This document shows, piece by piece, positions 21,648 to 31,189 of a stretch of 64,000 nucleotides of DNA (position 1 is the stretch's first letter; each line of letters starts with the position of its first letter). The stretch covers positions 73,337,188 through 73,401,187 of the forward strand of contig CM055278.1 of assembly GCA_029237695.1 (NCBI GenBank), given 5' to 3'. The notes beneath the pieces are model-generated. The model did no database searches, was not told the DNA's origin, and saw only the letters and a program-made list of their open reading frames with translations. Source of the DNA: Conchocele bisecta (taxonomy: Eukaryota; Mollusca; Bivalvia; Lucinida; Thyasiridae). Position numbers and translations under genes: made by a program.

Positions 21648-22383
21648 CTCATCGACGTCGGCAGCACCAGGATTGGGGGACGTGGTGGGCGAGGTGGCCG
21701 TGTCTATCCCGCTGTCTCCTGGAGACGGTGTCCGACTGTACGTGCCATCGTACGTCGTTTGACGGGTCTGTGACGGCTGAAACGGATCTACCACCGGGTA
21801 CGGCGGGGTCAGCTGGAAGTCGGGCGTTAACGAAGTTTCCTTTGTCACCGTGTTGCGCTGTCTGAAGAGGTAGTCGACGGATGATGTAGAGTTTTGTGTC
21901 ACCGGGTATGTCTGTGTCAGCTGGTAGTCGGGTGTAAGCGGAGAGTTTTCCGTCACCGGGTTGCGGTAGTTGTCCGGTGTTAATGGAGACCTTTCTGCCA
22001 CCGGGTATGTCTGTGGCAACTGGTAGTCAGGTATTAGAGGAGATTGTTCCGTCACGGGGTTGCCGTGGTTGTCCGGTGTTAATGGAGACCTTTCTGCTGT
22101 CTGTGTCAGCTGGTAGTCGGTTGCTAATGGAGTGCTTTGTGTCACCGGGTTGCTCTGGGTCAACAGATAGTCAGACGTTTTCGGATACTTTTCTTTCGAG
22201 TAGGTCGGAGGTACTTGGTAGTTGGAAGTTAACGGAGATTTCTCCGTCACCGGGTACGTCTGTGTCAGCTGGTAATCGGATGTTGACGGGTATCCATATG
22301 ACGCCGGGTAAGTATCGATTGTCCCCCTGTACGACTGTGTTCTCGGCGGATAATGCGAGTGTGGAACATCAGATAGGTGAGAC
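21648..22383 (-). CDS. FoxQ2-like forkhead gene, exon 2 (tandem-repeat N-terminal region)
   Basis: 736 nt between an acceptor (minus strand TTTGTTTCTATTCAG, after a long pyrimidine tract) and a donor (GATGAG followed by GTAATT). The frame enters in phase 2 and leaves in phase 0, matching exons 1 and 3. It encodes about 245 residues with no folded domain: eight or so imperfect 18-residue units of the type NPVTENSPLTPDYQLTQT, rich in Thr, Pro, Ser, Tyr and Gln, with many SP/TP dipeptides that are potential proline-directed phosphorylation sites. A Ser/Pro-rich segment ending DSGIDTATSPTTSPNPGAAD precedes the junction. FoxQ2 N-termini known to me are usually shorter and not built this way. If the exon were not part of the gene, the matching phases would be a coincidence. 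Confidence 0.8.
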
Positions 22384-22429
22384 CTGAATAGAAACAAAAA
22401 AAAAGTAAAAAATTTGATAATTTGAGCAG

Positions 22430-22753
22430 GGCTCCAGATAAGGAATTAGTACATTAATTGAGTATTCTCACTCAATCATTTCTGAAGCAATTGGGTGTTT
22501 CAAAGTTTTAATTAGGTAAACTAAAATTACACTAGTGTTTACACATCAGCAGACCGCAATTGTTGAATAGTTTGCTTCGAAATGAAAACATGTCTTGGCA
22601 TTTCATTTGTGGTCTGTTTATTGTTTTCTGCAACCTGATAAAGGTACCATAAACATGTATTGGTTTTTGATACTCGCTCCTTCTGATTTCAATTGGCTTT
22701 TTTTGGCAATTTTAATTGGGTATTTAAGCAAATATGCAGCTTATACGAGCTCT
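22430..22753. mobile_element. Miniature element with GCTCCAGATAAGG end, intron 1
   Basis: Left end GGGCTCCAGATAAGGAATTA, right end GCAGCTTATACGAGCTCTG, loosely inverted. The interior has CTCACTCAATCATTTCTGAA and CGAAATGAAAACATGTCTTG, matching the element at 41822-42206. Confidence 0.75.
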
Positions 22754-23289
22754 GATATGCAATAGTGTTGTATCAGGAAGCAGCATTTGTGTAACATAAC
22801 GCGTTTTGTCGTAAAAGTAGAATACTATACCACATATAGACATATATAGAGAATACCAGGCCAGTGTATTTTTGATATCAAGTTTATCAGGCAATGTTAG
22901 GAAACGCGTAGGAATTCCGAGGCTTGCCGAGGTTATTCTAATTCCAGGGCTGAATATATATTTTCTTCGATGTAAATAATCCATTCTGATTGATAGGCCG
23001 TTAATCACCAACAAACAAACCGCCCATGTGTCATTTTAAGCGCGTTCGTTAAAGAATATGATAAAAAATAAAAACATGATATATTAATGATGAGTTGTGA
23101 AAATGAAGCATTTATCAATCATCATGTATGTGCAATTTCAAACAAACATGGATTTTACAGAACTTGTCCGGTTATTTTACGAACACCCCTCGTATATGTG
23201 GCTGTGACTGGAAAAATAGAGCATATGGGAATTGTGTGTGACCAGTGTAGCTCCCGATCAAATAGCATATTCCTGTAGTCTCCGAGCCT

Positions 23290-23532
23290 GGGGCCCTTTT
23301 CACCAAACTTCTTACGACTAAAATGTTCGTAAGTTCAAATTTAAGATCGTCTGTAACTTTCAATTTATGGATTTACATTTATTGAGCATAGGCTGCATAT
23401 GCAGCCTATGCTCAATAAATGTAAATCCAATAATTGTTTTCAAGAAAACATTATTAATGCGAAATTTACAGACTATCATAATTTTGCACTTACGAACATC
23501 TTAGTCGTACGAAGTTTAGTAAAACGGGCGCC
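23290..23532. mobile_element. Family V hairpin element, copy 2
   Basis: Ends TTTTCACCAAACTTCTTACG and its complement; central hairpin with GCATAGGCTGCATATGCAGC at its tip. Same layout as copy 1. It lies in intron 1 of the forkhead gene. Confidence 0.9.
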
Positions 23533-23907
23533 AGATCTAGATTGCCTGTGAGAAGCATGACGTGTGTTTCATTGATGGGATGGTGAACAGTGCAGATCCT
23601 GACCAAACTGTGCCGATTCATAGGCTAATCGGCATCTACACTGGTCGTAAAACCCATAAGCCCAAGTTATGTAGTCACAACCACATATTTGCTCAAATGA
23701 AAATAAAAGAATAATGACAAGTTTGTGAATAAAATTGTTATTATATTTTAGTGTTCATTCTGAGCAAACTCCACGCTCAATTGAATGAGTGATAACACAC
23801 AATATGTGACTGGACTGGAGAAATGTGGCTTATGGGTTTAGCGACCAGAGTATATGCACATGCCGATCATGATCTGCACTGTTCGCCAGTCCATCAATGA
23901 AACACCT

Positions 23908-24150
23908 GGGACCCGTTTCACTAAACTTCGTACGACTAAAATATTCGTATGTGCAAAATTATGATAGTCTGTAAAATTCACATTAACAACGTTTTCTTGC
24001 AAATAATTATTGGATTTACATTTATTGAGCATAGGCTGCATATGCAGCCTATGCTCAATAAATGTAAATCCATAAATTGACATTTACAGACGATCTTAAA
24101 TTTGAACTTACGAACATTTTAGTCGTAAGAAGTTTAGTGAAACAGGCCCC
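23908..24150. mobile_element. Family V hairpin element, copy 3
   Basis: Ends GTTTCACTAAACTTCGTACG and its complement; central stem GGATTTACATTTATTGAGCA and complement. Relative to copy 2 the spacers on either side of the stem are swapped, so the element is inserted, or its core inverted, in the opposite sense. Intron 1 of the forkhead gene. Confidence 0.9.
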
Positions 24151-24268
24151 ATGCATGCTTCTAATAAGCAATTGGATTGCTATCAGTCTACACCGGAGTG
24201 TGTTATTTGATCATGGGCTACACTGGTCATACATCTCATAAGACCATTTCTCCAGTCACAGACACATG

Positions 24269-24516
24269 TGAGACAAGCCATGTGAATTTGTACCTTCGGA
24301 CATCTGCGTAATTTATTCACAAACGTTTACGAAATTTACAATATTATTCATTATTAAAATCAAAAGTTGACAAAAATTTCAGAGTACATGCGGAATAATT
24401 ACTCTGAAATTGTGTAAACTTTTGACGTCATGTACAGAAAATATTGTAAGTTATGTAAACGTATTTCGTGAACTTATACAGATGCCCGAAGGTACAAAAT
24501 CACATGGCGTGTCTCA
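24269..24516. mobile_element. Family X hairpin element in intron 1
   Basis: Ends TGAGACAAGCCATGTGAATT and its complement with TGTACCTTCGGACATCTGCG just inside. The core pairs AAAAGTTGACAAAAATTTCA with its near complement around TGCGGAATAATTACTC. It ends only 35 bp from the exon 1 donor. Confidence 0.9.
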
Positions 24517-24550
24517 AGCACAGAAATATACCTGTATAACAGAAACATAC

Positions 24551-24591
24551 CTGTAAATCGCATCATCGCTGTCTATAATGAAGGTGTACAT
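24551..24591 (-). CDS. FoxQ2-like forkhead gene, probable first coding exon (41 nt)
   Basis: Reads MYTFIIDSDDAIY plus two bases of the next codon, then a strong donor (ACAG followed by GTATGTTT). It leaves in phase 2, exactly what exon 2 needs (AG + G = Arg). The ATG has a purine at -3 (GAAGATG). Short N-terminal exons are common in Fox genes, and the hydrophobic FIID core weakly recalls eh1-type repressor motifs seen in some FoxQ2 proteins; the match is poor. The frame stays open upstream without another ATG, so a longer first exon or a different upstream exon cannot be excluded. The intron to exon 2 is about 2.2 kb and full of hairpin elements. A second weak donor (CAG followed by GTATAT) lies 19 nt downstream. 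Confidence 0.5.
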
Positions 24592-25040
24592 CTTCGTAAC
24601 AATTATAAATAACCAAACAATCGGTATGTGACAGTGTGTTTCGCCAAATTTCGTAAGTGTGTAACATTTACGAACACAATTAGTCGTATCTGTTTTTGTC
24701 GATGGGTCACGGGAATATATTGCAGATGTCCGTGTCTTGTCTAATCACTCAATGTATATCACAGCTAGCGTGGACGTGACACGTACTTCAGTGATCTTCC
24801 TCATTAAGACAATTTGCTGATTAGCATAGCGAACGGTGTTAAAGCGCGTAATAATTGGTAGCATGCTCTAAATGATGGAGGGAATTGTGACGTAATTAAA
24901 TGATTTGAATTGGACACGTATCACCGAGGTGTGAATTGGACAGCTACTGTACAGTCATTGTGACTAATGATTTAATCTGAGTAATTAAAATCAACAACCA
25001 TAGCAATTGCGGATGTACGTGTGCCGCTACTTGAGTTGTA
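24592..25040 (-). promoter_or_regulatory. Repeat-poor upstream region of the forkhead gene, candidate promoter/enhancer
   Basis: Directly 5' of the proposed first exon and largely free of the surrounding repeat families (a short TTCGTAAGTG-like piece lies at 24650). It has homeodomain-type TAATTA at 24893-24898 and 24982-24987, CTAATGATTTAATC near 24964, and AGGTGTGAA, a T-box-type half site, at 24927-24935. No TATA box is convincing. Function is inferred only from position and motif content. Confidence 0.35.
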
Positions 25041-25046
25041 TCATTA

Positions 25047-25264
25047 TTGGCGTATAATTTGAAAGCATTTAAAGGTAAACTATTTTAATGTCAAATCAAT
25101 TTTATTGGCATTTATATAACTGCCAATAAAATTGATTTGATTTGAGACATAATTTTAATGTCAAATCAAATCAATTTTATTAACATTTATATAAATGCCA
25201 ATAAAATTGATTTGATTTGACATTAAAATAGTTTACCTTTACATACTTTTCAAATTATACGCCA
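25047..25264. repeat. Near-perfect 218-bp palindrome with a duplicated inner stem
   Basis: Outer arms TTGGCGTATAATTTGAAAG and complement, then AAAGGTAAACTATTTTAATG and complement. The inner part, ATCAATTTTATTGGCATTTA with its complement, occurs as two successive hairpins (25095-25142 and 25164-25220), so the structure can fold as one long or two short stems. Confidence 0.9.
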
Positions 25265-25568
25265 AATAATTCGCCCTACTGTCTTCGGTGCAATGCTCGA
25301 ACGATTCCGTGTTAACATTCAAATTGCGCAAGGAAATATCCAAAATTACGGAACATTTACAATAAATTTAACGGCACGAATTGAATTATGGCTAATGGTT
25401 CTCACAGATTATATGGAACGCTACATTGGGACAAAATGCTGCAACACGTAAATGTGACTGTGGATATAGAGCGTATGCCTGTTTGGCCAGTGTATCACCT
25501 GATCTGCTTCAATACTGATCCGTAATGGTTGTAGTGTTGTGAGATGCATTGCAATTTCCGCAACATTA
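25265..25568. other. Short stretch with no recognisable feature
   Basis: Contains one family IX-like word (AATGTGACTGTGGATATAGAG) but otherwise nothing identifiable. Confidence 0.4.
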
Positions 25569-25832
25569 GAGATCCAGTTAAGGTGCGTAATTTGGAGGTA
25601 AATTTCTTATTTCTCCATCAAAAATTGCAAATTGGGAGTGCTTTATAATCTTCTCAATGAGACGATTCTAAAGCACACCCAACTTGCCATTTTTTATGAA
25701 GAAATAACAAAGTTTCACCCCAAGTTGGTCAAATAGACGATTCTAAAGCACTGCCAACTTGCCATTTTTGATGAAGAAATAACAAAGTTTCACCCCAAGT
25801 TGGTCAAATTACGCACCTTAACTGGAGCTCTG
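25569..25832. mobile_element. Miniature element with GATCCAGTTAAGG / CTTAACTGGAGCTC ends
   Basis: Inverted ends AGATCCAGTTAAGGTGCGTA and TACGCACCTTAACTGGAGCT. The right half carries a direct duplication of GACGATTCTAAAGCAC and CAACTTGCCATTTTT (about 25661-25700 and 25737-25770). Confidence 0.8.
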
Positions 25833-26675
25833 AATATAATGCAAATATAACACAGTCAATGACAATAAACCCGCAATACTGGCTTATCATCCATTGCAAA
25901 ATGAGATAAACTGTCGAGATGATAGCGATGCTCAAAGACCGGCAAGAATAAGTGGAAATATGACGTCACTGAAAGGGGTAATTTTCTATAACCGCCACAT
26001 TGTATTGAGCTTCACGGATGTTAATTTAAAATTACGAATGGTGTAATTGATATATTTCTTCTTCTTGTTCTTCATTTTACACCTAAGACAGTATTCTATC
26101 TGACGGATTGGGGCAGGTGTTATAGGCAAACGAGTTAGTGATGTACAATACTATTTCAAGCTCGCAGAGAATTGCAGTTATCTTGTACATGTATTAAATT
26201 ATGAAGTAATGTTTGTTGGAAATCCATTCTGATATTCAGTGTAGCAAAATAAGCTAAGTTGTAAGATTTTCATGAAACCGTTTTAAAAGCATGTGCGGCA
26301 AGCATTCGCGAAAGTTAATTGTCCGATTATTGCGAAATTTTGATTGCTTTACTACGTCAGTTATATAATCTGTCGCTAATTTTAAGAAAGAGAAATTTGG
26401 CAATCTAAAACCAGATAGTGCCGGAATTCGCATGACCAGACTCGATTGTGCTTTCCTGTTGACGCGTTACTTGAACATCCAAGTTGACGGGTGTGAGCGA
26501 CTGACGTAATCCGATTCGTGGGTTATCACGCGATATTTGCAGGATTTACTGTGTTATAGTACCGTAAAATGTGAGTGCTACTGGAGAAATGGGGCTTATG
26601 ACTTTTGAGGCCAGTGTAAATCCGTGTTTTGCTTGATTTGCAAAATACCCGTATCGTGAAATATTATAAAGCCCA
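25833..26675. other. Stretch with no recognisable feature
   Basis: No repeat family apart from a short family IX fragment at 26570-26640 (GTGCTACTGGAGAAATGGGG). No exon-like sequence seen. Confidence 0.4.
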
Positions 26676-27232
26676 TCCAAGCTGTGTCCATTTCCAAGGT
26701 CAAGGTCAAATTTCTTTGAAATTTGTGCTACAAGATTTTTGATATGCCTTAAAGTTTGTAAGTACCCGATATCTCCACAACCTAAAGTCTAATTGACTTG
26801 AACCTTCACATACCTCATTATCATCAGCGATAGTTTCATTATATAGCCCCCATGCACAAGGTCAAGGGTAAATTGTTTTGAAATTTGTGTTACAAGTTGT
26901 TTTTAATATGCCTTAACAGTGCTTAAGTACCCAATATCCCCACAACCTAAAGTTCAATGCACATACCACAGTATCATCATCAATATCAAATGTGCGTTAT
27001 TATTTTTTTTAGTAAAATCTGTGCTAAACTTTTAAGTATCAAATATCCACAGAACTATAAGTCCAATTGACTCGAACCTTCATACATATACTATCACCAT
27101 CCATATTTTCATTCTATAGCCCACCCATGCCGCCCTATTGCCTAAGGTAAAGGTCAAACTACTCAGAAATTTGCGTTAAAGTTTTTTTTTGTAAAATATG
27201 CGTGAACGTTTCTAAGTACGCAATATCTCCCC
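26676..27232. repeat. Minisatellite-like array of about 155 bp, 3-4 copies
   Basis: Repeating blocks AAGGTCAAGGTCAAATTTCT, TTTGAAATTTGTGCTACAAG, TTAAGTACCCAATATCCCCA, CAACCTAAAGTCTAATTGAC, TCATTATATAGCCCCCATGC. Copies start near 26697, 26855, 26985 (partly deleted) and 27145 and are well diverged. Confidence 0.7.
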
Positions 27233-27237
27233 AATCA

Positions 27238-27475
27238 GGGGGCCGTTTCACTGAACTTCCTACGACTAAAATGTTCGTAAGTGCAAAATTATGATTGTCC
27301 GTAAATTTCACATTAACACTGTTTTATTGTAAATAATTGTTGGATTTACATTTATTGAGCATAGGCTGCATATGCAGCCTATGCTCAATAAATGTAAATC
27401 CATCAATTCAAATTTGCAGACGATTCTAAATTTGCGTTTAGTGAAATTTTAGTGAAAGTTTAGTGAAACGGCCCC
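27238..27475. mobile_element. Family V hairpin element, copy 4
   Basis: Left end GGGGGCCGTTTCACTGAACT, right end AAGTTTAGTGAAACGGCCCC, central stem GATTTACATTTATTGAGCAT and complement. The right arm has a small deletion replacing the TTCGTAAG word. Confidence 0.88.
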
Positions 27476-27554
27476 CTGATTGCTCTAACCAGATACAGAC
27501 ATACTGGAACCATTAAATACCTCAGCGGGCGTGATATGTCATCTAGTATTCCTT

Positions 27555-28280
27555 AAAGGTAGATGCCCACACAGTAGACACAGCATGTTCTTTATTGGAA
27601 TTAAATAAGTGTATAATTTTGTCATTATTCCACCCCTTCTGAATATTAAGAGTGTCCGCTATACAGATAAAATCATTTAGTAATACTTATTTCACTGATA
27701 GTGACGCGCGGTGGTATCAGGCAATTTCATATGTAAATGAGGTATGATATTTTTTTATTATTTATACTTATTGAAAAAATAATATTTTCGACAGATAATA
27801 CATAATAATGAACATTTTAAGGAAACACGGTTATCGCCCTGGATATCAGTGTGGAAATTTACATCTGATATAAAATGTATATTAATGTCAATCAATACGT
27901 GGGGTAATGGTGAATGAATGTTTATTTTGCCAGAAAATGTCTCAGATGGTGTCTCTGATATATAAAGAACATTATCCCGTCAACACAGTGCATATGTGCC
28001 GTGAAACACGTTGCCGTGAAACATTTTTGATATCCTGTCAATACGACCTACTCACTGCGTATGAATATGTGCGGTTGCTGGGATTATTTTATAGCCATGT
28101 ATATGTGTTGACGGGATAAATAAAATAGTAGGTTAGTGCCGTGAATGGAAAAAAATATCTGGCGCGGCACGGAAACGGGATGTGCTCGGCAGAGCCTCGC
28201 CCATCCCGTTTCCTGAGCCTTGCCAGATATTTTTTCCCATTCACGGCACTAACCTACTATTCTCCTGGGTGGGCATGTAC
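27555..28280. mobile_element. Family I element carrying a nested III-II hairpin cassette
   Basis: Family I left end TTAAAGGTAGATGCCCACAC at 27554 and right end GGTGGGCATGTACCTTTAA at 28268. Near the right end, after TATAAAGAAC, family III (27975-28122) and family II (28128-28263) are inserted in inverted order and replace a few bases of family I. The frame at 27907-28119 is element sequence. Confidence 0.8.
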
Positions 28281-28289
28281 CTTTAATTG

Positions 28290-28485
28290 TGCGTCCTAGT
28301 TCAGTACACAACCGCCTGCGTTAATCTTGCCCAGACTATCAACGTTTCCGAACATCTATTGGCAATGCCAACTCGCAATCAAGCAAGTTGATTGCCTGTG
28401 CCTGAGCTACAGCTCATGCTCAGCCAATCAATTTGTTTGATTTCAAGAACAATATTAAAGTATGTTGACAAATATTGGCAAGTTG
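28290..28485. repeat. Family B copy with hairpin
   Basis: CACAACCGCCTGCGTTAATC, TTGCCCAGACTATCAACGTT, CATCTATTGGCAATGCCAAC, then the hairpin CTGTGCCTGAGCTACAGCTC and onward. It ends with a TTGATTTCAAG tail, as at 4.3 and 15.6 kb. Confidence 0.7.
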
Positions 28486-29000
28486 AGTGGAAACGGTACA
28501 GTAATAGCGGGAATACTTTGAGAAAGCATCTCCCTGTTTAGCAAAGTATATGGTAGTACATAATAGAACAAAACAAAAATCTATTGGAAGTTGATCAAAT
28601 AAATCGATGCGCTTAGATGAATAAGGTAAGTACATGTACTAGTTTACAAAGCGAAAACCCACAAATGTGTTTGGAGACATATATATCCTAGATACAGGGA
28701 TTTTGTGCAAGACACATTCTAGAGAGTTAAGACGAACTTCGTTGCGTGTTCGTGTAAAGAAAATCAAGATTTGCATCTTAATACTTCATTATATAAGTTT
28801 GCTCTTTTGTGAATGAAAATGAATTTACAAGAAATTACAACCTCTCCATTTCATTGTGTTTAAGTGTTGCACACTGGCATATCGGTTAATGTAAATTGAG
28901 AATAGTCACCGTTGTATAACTGATATGCCTATCTGGTTTTCTTTTAAAATAAATTTGTCCCCGTCTCTTATCATCGCCATTTTTCGCCGATGTTACTTTA
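28486..29000. other. Stretch with no recognisable feature
   Basis: No domain in the short minus-strand frame at 28420-28635; no terminal repeats seen. Confidence 0.4.
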
Positions 29001-29165
29001 TTAAAAAAAAACAATATTTTCCGTAAATTAAATCGAAAGTTGACTGAAAATACAGAGCTTATGCGGAATTTAATTCCGCATGAGCTTTGAATTTTATGTC
29101 AATTTTCGACGTCGTTTACGGAAAATATGACTACATTTCGAAATAAATATCGGCGTAACTGCGAA
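29001..29165. mobile_element. Family X-like hairpin, truncated
   Basis: The stem pairs TTTTCCGTAAATTAAATCGA, AAGTTGACTGAAAATACAGA and GCTTATGCGGAATT with their complements at 29070-29130. The terminal TGAGACA words are missing, so this is a core-only copy like 44340-44465. Confidence 0.65.
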
Positions 29166-29449
29166 ATCACAAGGGTGTTAATTTCAGAGACTGGGCCAAT
29201 TAACTTAGTTTCAGCAATTGGTTCATTGTCTTTTTATGTTGACGAAAATGTCAAACGTTTCATTTGATAAATCTAGTTGACTTAAAAAAATCGCATATAC
29301 ATGTATACACTCTTTGCAATCGAACAACTAACAGGAAATAAACTGCACACATTGTACTTTATATCTCCTTATACCTATTTCAGTTCTCATTCTTTAATTA
29401 TCTAACAATACGTTTTTTCTATGTATCAACAAACATTTTTTTTTTTTTA

Positions 29450-29614
29450 AAAACACGAAAACTAATAGTCATAAAGAAAAACGTATATGTAAATTTTGGT
29501 AAAAATAATAACTGAAACAGACATCCTGTTTTATCATTATGTCTGTTTCAGTTTTTATTTTTACCAAAATTTACATATATGTTTTTCTTTATGTCTATTA
29601 GTTTTCGTGTGTTT
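29450..29614. repeat. Long AT-rich hairpin with ~75-bp arms
   Basis: AAACACGAAAACTAATAGTC through ACTGAAACAGACAT (29450-29523) pairs with ATGTCTGTTTCAGTT through GTGTGTTT (29538-29614). The right arm is followed by diverged direct repeats of TTTCTTTATGTCTATTTCAG to about 29720, producing a Phe/Tyr-rich spurious frame at 29496-29705. Confidence 0.88.
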
Positions 29615-29749
29615 TTTTTCAATCTACACATATTCTATCTTTATGTCTATTTCAGTTTTCATTTTCCCCAAGCTACATGTGTTTTCTCTTTTTGCCTATT
29701 TCTGATTTTTATTTTCACCAAACTACACATATTTACTATATTTATATAG

Positions 29750-30143
29750 TATGTGAGTGATCTTTATTTGCTCCATTAAACGGAACCTCTCTAAACTGAA
29801 CACCAATATAACGTCTGTGATCTTATTTTTGATGGGTTTCTTTGTCATTTATCTCAGATGATAGTGTATATTCATGATTGCACAGCATCCTACTGTGTAT
29901 CAGAATGGTACAATGCCTGATTTAAAGTGCAACATCAATAAACCGGACACCTTGGGTAGCTCCCATGGTGTCTAGTTGAGAGAGGTCCCACTGTACAACA
30001 CTAAAAACAGTTCATTAAAGTTAGCCTATCTTCATCATTAGCTGTATAAAAGGTGGTCAATTCAATGTTATTCTACATCCGTTAACCCTTTCACCATACA
30101 TATCCAATATTGGCTTTTCCATGCAAAATGTTGGACTCTTTCA
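29750..30143. repeat. Dispersed repeat with CCTCTCTAAACTGAACACC
   Basis: The blocks GGAACCTCTCTAAACTGAAC and AACCGGACACCTTGGGTAG recur at 33655-33850 (GGAACCTCTCTAAGCCGGAC). No element ends were found and nothing coding is visible. Confidence 0.5.
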
Positions 30144-30660
30144 TTAAAGGTACACACGCCCACTCAGTAAGCACACACTGTTCTTTATATCAGAGACATC
30201 AACTGAGACATTTTCTGGCAAAATAAACATTCATTCACCATTACCCCAAGTATTGATTTGCATTATTATACATTTTATATCAGACGTACATTTCCACACT
30301 GACATCAGGGGCGATAACAGTGTTTCCTTAAAACGTTAACGAACATTACTATTTATTGTCTATATTTTATTTTTGATATGCAATGATCATACTTTATAAT
30401 CTGTTGAAAATATTATTTTTTTCGATTGACGCATTTAATTAGTATAAATAATTAAAATATACCACGCCTCATTTGCATACGGAAATAGCCTGATACCACC
30501 GCACGTCATTGTCAGTAATAAACTAAACATTACTGCATGATTATATCTGTATAGCGGGTACTCGTAATTCTTATAACTGGTGGAATAGTGACACCATTAT
30601 ACACTTATTTAATTCCTATAAAGAACACTTTGTGCCTACTGAGTGGGCATGTACCTTTAA
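30144..30660. mobile_element. Family I element, complete copy (~515 bp, TTAA-flanked)
   Basis: Left TTAAAGGTACACACGCCCAC, right GTGGGCATGTACCTTTAA, with subterminal AGTAAGCACACACTGTTCTT and complement. It includes CATTTTCTGGCAAAATAAAC and CCTCATTTGCATACGG. Every end in the window (27554, 28280, 30144, 30660, 32878, 47785) is TTAA next to AGGTAC or AGGTGC, which suggests a TTAA-targeting (piggyBac-like) origin. No transposase here. Confidence 0.85.
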
Positions 30661-30699
30661 CAAGAATATGTGGATTTTGTTTTGGAATTCTGACAAATA

Positions 30700-30770
30700 C
30701 TGCAGATCCTGCCTGATGAGACGGCTCCTTAGGAGCCGGCTCATCTGGACCTACAGTGTTTGCAGATGTT
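30700..30770. repeat. Palindrome with GCTCCTTAGGAGC centre
   Basis: Arms CTGCAGATCCTGCCTGATGA / CATCTGGACCTACAG flank GACGGCTCCTTAGGAGCCGG. Related hairpins are at 3061-3116 and 32737-32806. Confidence 0.8.
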
Positions 30771-30819
30771 GGCCTTTTTGTCTATATGGTTGAAGGCAAT
30801 AACGAGCAATAACGAGCGA

Positions 30820-31060
30820 GCATTATATATGGGGCTGTGACTGGAGAAATAGGGCTTATAGGATCTGTTAACACTGTTGCTGCTGCTCAAATAGCTCACT
30901 CATGTAGTTTGCTACCCATCTGTATTGCTTTCTAGAAGCATGACGGGTATTTCGTTGATGGAATGTCAAACAGTGCAGATCCTTATCAGACTGTGCGGAG
31001 GCGTGGTTGCAAAACTCATAAGCCCCATTTCTTCAGTCACACACACATATGAACCGTGTT
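30820..31060. repeat. Family IX fragments
   Basis: Contains GGGGCTGTGACTGGAGAAAT, AGCATGACGGGTATTTCGTT, GTGCAGATCCTTATCAGACT and AGCCCCATTTCTTCAGTCAC in the usual order. Confidence 0.65.
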
Positions 31061-31189
31061 TCATGTCAGTACCGGGCGTGTTTGATATACTGTCTATTCC
31101 CGAGAGAGGGTGCAGCTTCTGTTCTTAGAACAGAGACATATTTCCGCGCGTGGTCCGACTTGTGTTAAGTCCGAAGTATCATCAATATC

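Larger units (their letters stand above)
22384..24550 (-). other. Intron 1 of the forkhead gene, repeat-filled
   Basis: About 2.2 kb. In order along the plus strand it holds a miniature element (22430-22753), a repeat shared with 35585-35670 (22825-22930), family IX fragments (23195-23280, 23533-23700, 23810-23905, 24140-24262), two family V hairpins (23290-23532, 23908-24150) and one family X hairpin (24269-24516). The minus-strand frame at 22724-23014 has no domain and no fitting splice sites. Confidence 0.5.

Noticed and set aside
21478..22387. Plus-strand frames opposite forkhead exon 2
   Set aside because: They are antisense shadows of the minus-strand repeat-coding exon.
22724..23014. 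Possible extra exon of the forkhead gene
   Set aside because: No acceptor or donor in fitting phase, and it overlaps a repeat also present at 35.6 kb.
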